Shown here: positions 1 through 7,503 of the stretch, in pieces | How positions within the stretch are numbered: position 1 is the stretch's first letter | Layout of the letters: every line of letters begins with the position of its first letter | DNA from: SAR324 cluster bacterium | GTDB lineage: Bacteria > SAR324 > XYD2-FULL-50-16 | Direction: 5' to 3' | Length of the DNA: 64,000 nucleotides | Assembly: GCA_028282885.1 (NCBI GenBank) | Contig: JANQGX010000095.1 | Location: forward strand, 49,682-113,681 | The notes under the pieces: generated by a model | Databases searched by the model: none | Seen by the model: the letters and a program-made list of their open reading frames with translations, nothing else | Told to the model about the DNA's origin: nothing | Position numbers and translations under genes: made by a program

Positions 1-1
1 C

Positions 2-784
2 ATGGATCATCTTTCGGAGGAGAAGATCAGCGAAATTGAAGATATCCTGTTTACGACCGAGCGACCTGCTTGTGAGCGTTTTCATGCAGGAAGGGACAAT
101 GATTTTCGCACCGGTGAAATTGAGATGTGGCCCACCGAAGTCTACCTTTGTGGCGGGCATGGATTGACCGGTGTACGGGTTAATGAAAATGCAGAAACCA
201 ATATCCCCGGTCTGTATGCAGCGGGAGATACATCCCTGGTAGCACGGGGACATCTTTCCGGAGCATTAGTGATCGGTGAGGTGGCGGCTGAATATGCCAG
301 CGATTTTGCTGCCTCAAACGGTGACGTTAAGATCGATGAGAAGCAGGTGGATGCCTTTAAGAAAGAGTTGGAAACACGATTTGACCAGAAAAATAATCCC
401 ATAGCTATCGAGGAGTTCGAGTTCAAGGTCAGGCGTATGATCAGTGACTATCTCAAACCGCCAAAGAATGAGTATAAGCTGGATCGGGCCCTGTGGTGGA
501 TGGATCGCTTTCGCAAGGAGTTGGGAACCATGGCCCGCGTAGGCAACGTTCATGACCTGTTTAAATGCTTTGAAGTTGAAAACATCATCCAGAGTGCAAC
601 TATGTGTGCCATTGCCTCAAAAGAGAGAAAAGAGAGCCGCTGGATTCCCTGGCATTATCGTACGGACTATCCGGAGAAGAATGATGCGGAATGGAAGAAG
701 CATATTGTTTTAACCTGCGGAAGTGTACCGGAAGATGTGAGAGTAACCCACAAGCCGGTGATCAAGATGGAAAGGAGGGCATGA
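2..784 (+). CDS. FAD-dependent fumarate reductase/APS reductase-like flavoprotein, C-terminal part (5' end outside window)
   Basis: C-terminal portion of a flavoprotein of the succinate dehydrogenase/fumarate reductase/AprA/L-aspartate oxidase superfamily. The segment GLYAAGDTSLVARGHLSGAL is the typical FAD-contact region near the end of the Rossmann fold. It is followed by a helical C-terminal domain with the Arg/Trp-rich tail (KESRWIPWHYRTDYP) seen in this family. The gene clearly starts upstream of the window. It overlaps the next gene by an ATGA junction, so the flavoprotein and the ferredoxin/NAD(P)H-type protein are probably translated together and form an electron-transfer pair. The substrate cannot be told from the fragment. 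Confidence 0.8.
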   Translation: MDHLSEEKISEIEDILFTTERPACERFHAGRDNDFRTGEIEMWPTEVYLCGGHGLTGVRVNENAETNIPGLYAAGDTSLVARGHLSGALVIGEVAAEYASDFAASNGDVKIDEKQVDAFKKELETRFDQKNNPIAIEEFEFKVRRMISDYLKPPKNEYKLDRALWWMDRFRKELGTMARVGNVHDLFKCFEVENIIQSATMCAIASKERKESRWIPWHYRTDYPEKNDAEWKKHIVLTCGSVPEDVRVTHKPVIKMERRA

Positions 785-2403
785 TTATGGGTGCAAGCAA
801 TATGTTGGAATGTCTGTCCGATAATATCGTAGTGGACAGTGATAAATGTATTTTTTGTGGCAACTGCGCGGACAAGTGCATTCTGGATAATATCCGCTTG
901 CAGTTGGCATCCTGCAGGCAAGCTTGCCCCCTGGAGTTGAACTGCCAGGGGTATGTGCAACTAATTGCCAGGGGTGAGGAGGTTAAGGCCATGGAAGTCG
1001 TCCGGGAGCGGTTACCCTTTCCGGGGATTCTTGGCAGGATCTGTTCACAACCCTGTGAGGATGGTTGCGGACATCGCGATACGGATGGAGAGGCGATCTC
1101 TATCAGGGCTTTGAAGCGCTACCTTGATGATCAATTCCGGGACCAGGAACCGGTGCTGCCGAAAACGAAAAAACAAACCGGAAAGAAAGTGGCAGTCATA
1201 GGAGCGGGTCCGGCGGGACTAATTGCTTCCTATGATCTGGCAGTCCAGGGACATGAGGTCACCATTTATGAGAAAGAATCGGCACCTGGTGGGATGTTGA
1301 GGTGGTCTATTCCGATTTTCAGGCTGCCACAGGAGGTTGTGGAAAGAGAGTTGAAGATTCTTGAACGACTGGGCGTAAACATCAAATGCGGAATCGCTAT
1401 TGGTCAGGATCTGACGCTGTCTCAACTTCAAGACGACTATGATGCAATTCTGATCTCAACAGGTCTGCCCGGCCATTCCCGCTTGAACATCAAAGGGGGG
1501 GATCAGTCTGATGTGTTTCATGGTCTGCCATTTTTGAAATCTGTCAGGGATAATGCAGCTCCGAAGGTGGGGAAGCGGGTTCTGGTAATTGGAGGTGGCA
1601 ATGTGGCGATTGATGTTGCACAGACTGCGTACCGTCTCGGGGCAGATAAGGTTCAACTCGTCTGTCTTGAATCACAAGAGGAAATGCCCGCATTTAACCG
1701 GGCAATTCTGGAAGCCTTGTCCGAGGAAGTAGAACTGAAATGCTCCTGGGGTAATCCCCTTTTGGAATTTGAAGAAGATGACCTTAAAGGGATTCAATTC
1801 CAATCCTGTGTATCGGTATTTGATAAGGAGGGAAGCTTCAATCCGCGGTTTGATGCATCAAAAACCTGTTATCTGGAGGCAGATACCGTAATTATCGCGA
1901 TTGGTCAGGAGGCGGATATGTCACTATGGAAAGACGCCGAAATCGATGGTGATGTCCTAACCGGGATCAATCCGTTAACTCTTCAGACAACCGTCGATAA
2001 GATATTTGCAGCGGGAGATATCGTCAGTGGCCCTTCATCGGTTGTTTCAGCGATGGCTGCAGGAAAAGATGCCGCAGAATCCATTAACCGATTTCTTTCC
2101 GGAGTACCGCTGGCATACGGCCGTGCTTTTCCGGGTCCTGTTGAGACCAGCTTTACGGTAGATCGTAGCAAGGGCAGCAGCGAGAAAAGGATGAGTCTTC
2201 CCCGTTATCAGTATCAGGGGCAAGGCGATTTTAAAGAGATTGAGGCGGGTATCACCCGGGAAGCGGCAAGAAAGGAGGCGAAAAGGTGCCACTCCTGCGG
2301 TTTGCCGTTCGGGCGATATCGAACTTGTTGGTTCTGTCTACCATGCGAGGTGGAGTGTCCGACCGGGGCACTTTGGGTTGATATCCCTTACCTGTTGCGG
2401 TAG
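781..2403 (+). CDS. Ferredoxin-fused GltD-like NAD(P)H/FAD oxidoreductase
   Basis: The 540-residue product has an N-terminal 4Fe-4S motif (CIFCGNCADKC, residues 23-33). Next comes the GltD-type iron-sulfur/helical domain (CRQACPLELNCQGY), an FAD Rossmann motif (VAVIGAGPAGL), a second dinucleotide-binding motif (VLVIGGGNVAIDVA) and a C-terminal Cys cluster (CHSCG...CWFCLPCEVECP). This is the architecture of the small subunit of glutamate synthase and related NAD(P)H-ferredoxin adaptors. The start at 781 is preferred over upstream codons because AAGGAGG lies at 771-777 and the ATG overlaps the stop of the flavoprotein gene (ATGA). It probably passes electrons between NAD(P)H or ferredoxin and the flavoprotein. 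True GltD is unlikely because no GltB neighbour is present. Confidence 0.82.
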   Translation: MIMGASNMLECLSDNIVVDSDKCIFCGNCADKCILDNIRLQLASCRQACPLELNCQGYVQLIARGEEVKAMEVVRERLPFPGILGRICSQPCEDGCGHRDTDGEAISIRALKRYLDDQFRDQEPVLPKTKKQTGKKVAVIGAGPAGLIASYDLAVQGHEVTIYEKESAPGGMLRWSIPIFRLPQEVVERELKILERLGVNIKCGIAIGQDLTLSQLQDDYDAILISTGLPGHSRLNIKGGDQSDVFHGLPFLKSVRDNAAPKVGKRVLVIGGGNVAIDVAQTAYRLGADKVQLVCLESQEEMPAFNRAILEALSEEVELKCSWGNPLLEFEEDDLKGIQFQSCVSVFDKEGSFNPRFDASKTCYLEADTVIIAIGQEADMSLWKDAEIDGDVLTGINPLTLQTTVDKIFAAGDIVSGPSSVVSAMAAGKDAAESINRFLSGVPLAYGRAFPGPVETSFTVDRSKGSSEKRMSLPRYQYQGQGDFKEIEAGITREAARKEAKRCHSCGLPFGRYRTCWFCLPCEVECPTGALWVDIPYLLR

Positions 2404-2916
2404 TCGGAATGCGGGCTGTTTGATGGGATCGGAACAGGCAGATCGACCTGGTTAGGATATCCATTTGCGGGAAGAGGCAGCCCTGGAACGGATACATTTC
2501 GTTCCGTTATCAGAAGCTTTGGGGCTTCTGCCCGGCATCGGTCGGGATGTGGCGAAGGGCAAATTTATCGGGACTTTGGTTACTGTTTTTTAATTCCAAT
2601 CTCTTGCTATATCGTTCTCTCAGTCAAGGTGAAACGCGGTCCGGGGGCAGTTGGAAATCCCTGTTCTGTTGGAAGTGGGGATTCTGAATTCCGGATTGCC
2701 GGAAGAGAGGTTTGTTAAATGGAACCGTGGCCCAATAAAGTTATAGGGTCCCTTCATGGCCGCAGGAAAATACACCGGGATCTGTTGTAAATCATTGCAA
2801 TCTGAAAGGGGAGTTCCATTTTTGCTCGTTTTGCGGTGATAAAACAACAGGGCCTGTTCTATTATGATGACGAGTTTAGGGAAGCAACTTAACAGAAGAT
2901 TAAGGAGGACAATATC
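2404..2916 (+). other. Intergenic region, no supported gene
   Basis: About 510 bases between the oxidoreductase and the tctC-like gene. Two short hairpins lie near 2512-2550 (GAAGC/GCTTC, then CCCG/CGGG), followed about 40 bases later by a run of six T. They could end the upstream transcript, but the T-run is too distant for a classical intrinsic terminator. The region just before 2917 holds a good ribosome-binding site (AAGGAGG). Confidence 0.4.
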
Positions 2917-3882
2917 ATGAAGAAAGCTCTGGTGGCATTAACAGCCCTGTTTTTGATAGGTGGTTTCTGGGTGAACTCAGTAATGGGGGTTGACTACCCT
3001 ACAAAACCGATTACGATAATCGTTCCCTGGGGAGCCGGGGGAATGTCCAACGTCAGTACCCGAATGCTGGGTGAAAAAATGAAGGCTATTCTGGGGCAGC
3101 CGATTGTTTACATCAACAAACCGGGAGCCAGTGGTGTAATCGGTCTGAATGCGGTTAAAAAGGCCAAGCCGGACGGGTATACTATCGCCTCGGGTGCCCT
3201 GACCCTGGGATTTACCTCTCCTTTCTTTTTTGATACGGATCGTTTCGAGGTGGATGATTTTGTATACATCGGTAGTTACATGCCTCAGGAACGGGTTTTA
3301 TTCACAACCAACGATAAACCATACAAAACATGGGAAGAGTTTATCGCTTATAGCAAGGCTCACCCCGGCAAAGTGTCTGTGGGCTCTGGTGGTGCGCAGT
3401 GGGCGTTGGAGGTAATGAAGAGTATCGCCAGGAAAGAGAATATCAAGTGGAAATATGTCATGTTCAAAAGTGGCGGTGCGGCTTCATCAGCAATCCTGGG
3501 CGGTCATGTCGACGCCTGTGAAACCGGAACGGGAACCCCCGCCTACCAGTCAGCAAGGCAGGGAAAGCTCCGAGTTTTGGTGGATCTCGGAACCGAGAAG
3601 GTTCCCTTTTTTCCTGGTGTGAGGAACATGAAAGACCTGGGATATCCGTTTTCGACCATGCTGGAATACGGCATGGCTATGCCCGCAGGCGTTCCCGAAG
3701 AGATCAGGCAAAAGCTTGAAAACGCCCTTAAAACAGTCATGCAGGATAAAGAGCTGATGAACAAAATGGGTGAGACCGGATTTACACCCAGGTTTGTTTC
3801 CGGCTCAGGCTACCGGGAGATCGTTATTGGCGCAATCAATGACACACCAGCCCTGCAGGATTATGTAAAAGATATTAAATAG
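2917..3882 (+). CDS. tctC: Tripartite tricarboxylate transporter substrate-binding protein (TctC/Bug family)
   Basis: 321 residues with an N-terminal signal peptide (MKKALVALTALFLIGGFWVNSVMG). The Bug-family opening follows: YPTKPITIIVPWGAGGMSN, then LG..IVYINKPGASGVIGLNAVKKAKPDGYT. This is the periplasmic solute receptor of a tripartite tricarboxylate transporter that binds small carboxylates. A strong AAGGAGG site precedes the ATG. The genes for the small and large membrane subunits follow, giving a complete TctCBA set. The ligand is not readable from sequence. The adjoining MmgE/PrpD protein suggests a di- or tricarboxylate such as a citrate-like acid, which is inference. Confidence 0.92.
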   Translation: MKKALVALTALFLIGGFWVNSVMGVDYPTKPITIIVPWGAGGMSNVSTRMLGEKMKAILGQPIVYINKPGASGVIGLNAVKKAKPDGYTIASGALTLGFTSPFFFDTDRFEVDDFVYIGSYMPQERVLFTTNDKPYKTWEEFIAYSKAHPGKVSVGSGGAQWALEVMKSIARKENIKWKYVMFKSGGAASSAILGGHVDACETGTGTPAYQSARQGKLRVLVDLGTEKVPFFPGVRNMKDLGYPFSTMLEYGMAMPAGVPEEIRQKLENALKTVMQDKELMNKMGETGFTPRFVSGSGYREIVIGAINDTPALQDYVKDIK

Positions 3883-4066
3883 GTTAAGTCCGGAAAATGA
3901 CCACAAATCCTCCTTCCCTGGGTGCGGAAATGAGGGAATGGATATGAAAAAGTTCCCTTGTTTCTCCAGGGTGCCGGAGGGGGGTATAAACCTGGTTTTA
4001 ATGAGTTAGTGCCCGGGTTTACACCCTTGGTTTAAAGGCTATTGGAATTTCCAAAGGAGAAAGCGG

Positions 4067-4513
4067 GTGAATGATGAACTGAAGCTGGGATCGGCAATCC
4101 TGGCCTGCTGTTGCTTTATGTGGTTTTATGCCATTCCGAATCACATAAAGGGACCCCAGGCGGCCTTGTATCCCAAAAGTCTGATCATCGCCATGGCGAT
4201 GATCAGTTTGATGATATTGATCAAAGGGATCAGGAGCAGAAAAAATGGTGGTCAAGAGGAGAAATGGACCCTGCTCAACGAAGCATCTGTCAAAGCTTTG
4301 CTGGTAGTGCCTATTATGGCGGTTTATATCTTCCTGATCGATATCGTTGGTTTTTATACGATTACTTTTGTTTTCATTATCCTCTTTATGCTCTGTTTCG
4401 GGGCTCGCAGGCCGTTATCCATCTGTCTCTATTCGGCTCTTCTACCGGCGATTATCTATCTGGTCATCGGAAAGTTGCTTTCATTCCCTTTTCCGGCCGG
4501 GATCCTTTTTTAA
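4067..4513 (+). CDS. tctB: Tripartite tricarboxylate transporter small permease (TctB family)
   Basis: 148-residue hydrophobic protein with four predicted membrane segments, the length and layout of TctB. The start is GTG at 4067, chosen because AAAGGAG sits at 4053-4059 and the reading frame gives the usual short hydrophilic N-terminus (MNDELKLG) before the first membrane helix. It lies between the binding protein and the TctA subunit. TctB proteins are poorly conserved, so the call rests on size, hydropathy and position. Confidence 0.85.
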   Translation: MNDELKLGSAILACCCFMWFYAIPNHIKGPQAALYPKSLIIAMAMISLMILIKGIRSRKNGGQEEKWTLLNEASVKALLVVPIMAVYIFLIDIVGFYTITFVFIILFMLCFGARRPLSICLYSALLPAIIYLVIGKLLSFPFPAGILF

Positions 4514-4528
4514 TCGGGAGTTTTTGTT

Positions 4529-6052
4529 ATGCTTGAACAGTTATTAAGCGGGTTGAACATGGTGCTGGTGCCGGAGAATCTTCTCTGGGCAGGACTGGGT
4601 GTTGCCTTTGGCATGATCCTGGGATCGATACCGGGCTTGACGGATAACATGGGAATCGTCCTCATGCTGCCCTTTACCTACTACCTCGGACCCATTGCCG
4701 GAATTGCCCTGCTGATGGGGCTTACCAAAGGAGGCAATTTCGGAGGATCCATACCGGCGATTCTTTTTAACATACCGGGCACTCCGCAGGCGATGGTCAC
4801 CTGCATTGATGGTCACCCCTTGACCAAACAGGGAAAAAGCGGGAAGGCATTGAAGCAGGCTCTCTTTTCATCCGTGATGGCGGATGCCTGCAGCGACCTG
4901 ATCCTGATTTTCCTGGCGGCACCGGTTGCTATGATTGCTCTTAAGATCGGCCCGCCGGAATATACTTCAATCATTATCTTCTCCCTCATCGTTATCAGCG
5001 TTGCTGCTTCCGATAAGCCCCTGAGAGGACTGGTAGCAGTGGTATTGGGACTACTGCTCGGCACGGTGGGAACAGATCCCGAATTCGGAACAACCCGGTT
5101 GATTTTTCATGTTATCGATCTTGCGGATGGATTCCACATAATGCCCATGGTAATTGGTATGCTGGCTTTCTCTGAAGTTTTGCTTCAGTTGGAGCAACAG
5201 ATCATGAACCGGTTGAGAAAGCGTTTTTCGGAAATCCAGGCCGAAGTATTCAAAAATGGTGACGTGATAAATCCGGATTACCATCGCTTAAGCTGGAAAG
5301 AGTTCAGGGGTACACTGCCTACAATTTTCCGGTCTACCGGAATCGGGGCTGCCATAGGCATAATTCCGGGTATTGGAACAACCGTCGGTTCCTATCTCAG
5401 CTATATAATGGCCAAGCAGTATTCCAAACATCCGGAGAAGTTCGGCAATGGCGCTTTGGAGGGGATCGCAGCCGCCGAAGCGGGGAACAATGCCGTTAAC
5501 GGCCCAAACCTGATCCCCTTGGTAACCCTGGGGATTCCGGGGAATCTTGCCGCGGCTTTGATTCTGGGCGGCTTTATGATTAAGGGACTGGTTCCCGGTC
5601 CAACCTTCATGCAGACCAATGGAGACATGCTTTATGCCCTGTTTATTATTTTGCTTCTCAGCAACTTTTTTACCCTGTTGATCGGTTACTTCTATATCAA
5701 ACGAGTCCGCAAGGTAACCTCAATTCCCAAATTCTACCTGTTCACCGGAATCATTGTTTTCAGCGTCATTGGCAGTTACGTGAGTTATGCCAGTCTCTTT
5801 GATGTCTATGTCATGCTTGTTTTCGGGATTTTGGGATATCTGCTGACCAAATTCAAAATCAACCTGCCGACCATTATCGTCGCCTTCTTCCTGGGGCCGA
5901 TGCTGGAGTCGAAGTTTCGGCAATCTTTGAGCATTTCAGGCGATGACGCAACGGTCTTCCTGACCAAACCGATCTCCCTGACTTTTCTTATTTTAACGAT
6001 TGCTGCGGTTTTCTTTCTCCTGAAACGCAAGAAAAAACTGATGACGGATTAA
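4529..6052 (+). CDS. tctA: Tripartite tricarboxylate transporter large permease (TctA family)
   Basis: 507 residues, polytopic, with the TctA hallmarks GSIPGLTDNMGIVLMLPFTYYL, GGSIPAILFNIPGTP and a second GIIPGIGTTVGSYLSY repeat. It is the large membrane subunit that forms the translocation path for sodium- or proton-driven carboxylate uptake with the TctC receptor. It starts 15 bases after tctB and ends 41 bases before the MmgE/PrpD gene, so the four genes look like one operon. Confidence 0.95.
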   Translation: MLEQLLSGLNMVLVPENLLWAGLGVAFGMILGSIPGLTDNMGIVLMLPFTYYLGPIAGIALLMGLTKGGNFGGSIPAILFNIPGTPQAMVTCIDGHPLTKQGKSGKALKQALFSSVMADACSDLILIFLAAPVAMIALKIGPPEYTSIIIFSLIVISVAASDKPLRGLVAVVLGLLLGTVGTDPEFGTTRLIFHVIDLADGFHIMPMVIGMLAFSEVLLQLEQQIMNRLRKRFSEIQAEVFKNGDVINPDYHRLSWKEFRGTLPTIFRSTGIGAAIGIIPGIGTTVGSYLSYIMAKQYSKHPEKFGNGALEGIAAAEAGNNAVNGPNLIPLVTLGIPGNLAAALILGGFMIKGLVPGPTFMQTNGDMLYALFIILLLSNFFTLLIGYFYIKRVRKVTSIPKFYLFTGIIVFSVIGSYVSYASLFDVYVMLVFGILGYLLTKFKINLPTIIVAFFLGPMLESKFRQSLSISGDDATVFLTKPISLTFLILTIAAVFFLLKRKKKLMTD

Positions 6053-6093
6053 TAATAAGCGGATTTAACTCCTTTTGCCATGGAGGTTAATCG

Positions 6094-7503
6094 ATGAAAG
6101 ATACCATCTCATCCCTGGTGGAATACTCGGCAACTTTTCAGAACCGGGATCTGCCACAAGAAATTTTGCGGATAACTGAAAAGCTGTTTCTGGATACCAT
6201 CGGGTGCATCCATTCCGGAAGCAGTGCTGTAGGGATTGAGGAATTATTGTCCATGACTCGCTTTTGGGGCGGCAGGCGGCAAGCAACCCTGTTTTCTTTC
6301 GATGAGAAAACCAGTGCGCCCAACGCTGCTTTTCTGAACTCAGTAATGGGCCACGCCAACGATTATGATGACACTCATGACGGGGCTTTGAACCATGGTT
6401 GTGTAACGCTGGTCCCTGCCTTACTTGCCACCGCCGAATCCCTCCGGGAACAGGATGGAACTTTCTTACCCAAAGGCATCAGGGCAACTACCATCAGCGG
6501 AGAAGAATTCATCTCTGCCCTGGCGGTGGGCCTTGATGTATCAAACAGATTGGGGATGGCCTTTATACCCTATCTGCACGTCGGTTGGTTGCCTACAACG
6601 CTTTGGGGTCCATTCGCCTGTGCTGCTGCCTGCGGTCGGCTCTTGGGTTTGGATGTCGACAGGATGGCCCATGCCTTCGGATTGGCTTATTCACAGATTC
6701 ATGCCAACAGACAGGGACTGCTCGATGGGGCGTTGTCAAAAAGAATACAACCCGGATTCAGTTCCATGGCCGGTGTTCAGGCCGCATTTCTGGCTGCATC
6801 GGGAATTACCGGTGCGAGTAATATCATTGATGGTGACTTCGGGATTCCCGCCCTTTATACCGAAGGAAGGACGGACAGGCATTACCTGACGGAAGGAATT
6901 GGCAAGCGGTTCGAAACAGCGAATGTCAGCATAAAGCCTTATCCCTGTTGTCGTTGTTCACACCCGGTGATCGATGCTGCCTTACAATTACAATCAATCC
7001 ACAAGATCAAATGGCAGGAAATCGATAAGGGAACCATCTACCTGCCGCCTCAATCCATAGGTCAAATCGGAAATCCTTTTGCCATCAGGGAAAACCCAAC
7101 GGTGGATGCGCAGTTTAGTGCCCAATATACAGCAGCCCTGGCATTTATCCGGGGATGGCCTAAAATGGACGACTTCAGCAGAGAAAATATCCTGGAACGG
7201 GAGAGTGTTGCGGCCCTGGCGCGCTGTTTTCAGGTGGTGGAATTTGAGAAAGATAAATCCAGCGTAATTCCGGTTGATATGGAGGTTACGCTGAACAACG
7301 GGGATCGTTATCAGGTTCGCATCGAAGAGCCCAAAGGCAGCCGTGGGAATCCCCTTACCCGACAAGAGCTGGAGATGAAGTTTAACGACTGCCTGGATCA
7401 CTCTGTCAAAACCATTTCCCAATCCCGCAGAGTCGATATCCTCAGAACCTTCGATGATATCACGGATTTGGAGGATATCTCGGACCTAATCGGATTGTTT
7501 TGA
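6094..7503 (+). CDS. MmgE/PrpD family protein
   Basis: 469 residues, the normal size for MmgE/PrpD. The N-terminal domain carries DTIGCIHSGSSAVG and the conserved GHANDYDDTHDGALNHG stretch. The central KPYPCCRCSHPVIDAAL segment corresponds to the family's KxYPxC...HxxIDA motif. Known members are 2-methylcitrate dehydratase, iminodisuccinate epimerase and cis-aconitate decarboxylase. A GGAGG site precedes the ATG. Position after tctCBA suggests it acts on the imported carboxylate. No methylcitrate synthase or lyase is nearby, so a PrpD role is not supported. Its 3' end overlaps the convergent ppdK end by 18 bases. Confidence 0.9.
   Translation: MKDTISSLVEYSATFQNRDLPQEILRITEKLFLDTIGCIHSGSSAVGIEELLSMTRFWGGRRQATLFSFDEKTSAPNAAFLNSVMGHANDYDDTHDGALNHGCVTLVPALLATAESLREQDGTFLPKGIRATTISGEEFISALAVGLDVSNRLGMAFIPYLHVGWLPTTLWGPFACAAACGRLLGLDVDRMAHAFGLAYSQIHANRQGLLDGALSKRIQPGFSSMAGVQAAFLAASGITGASNIIDGDFGIPALYTEGRTDRHYLTEGIGKRFETANVSIKPYPCCRCSHPVIDAALQLQSIHKIKWQEIDKGTIYLPPQSIGQIGNPFAIRENPTVDAQFSAQYTAALAFIRGWPKMDDFSRENILERESVAALARCFQVVEFEKDKSSVIPVDMEVTLNNGDRYQVRIEEPKGSRGNPLTRQELEMKFNDCLDHSVKTISQSRRVDILRTFDDITDLEDISDLIGLF

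Noticed and set aside
2404..2719. Long open frame continuing past the TAG of the GltD-like gene
   Set aside because: About 100 codons stay open, but the translation is low-complexity Gly/Ser/Arg with no protein-like pattern, and the upstream protein already ends in the usual ...PYLLR tail.
6094..7503. Calling the MmgE/PrpD gene prpD (2-methylcitrate dehydratase)
   Set aside because: No methylcitrate synthase, lyase or acnD neighbour; the family has several unrelated functions.
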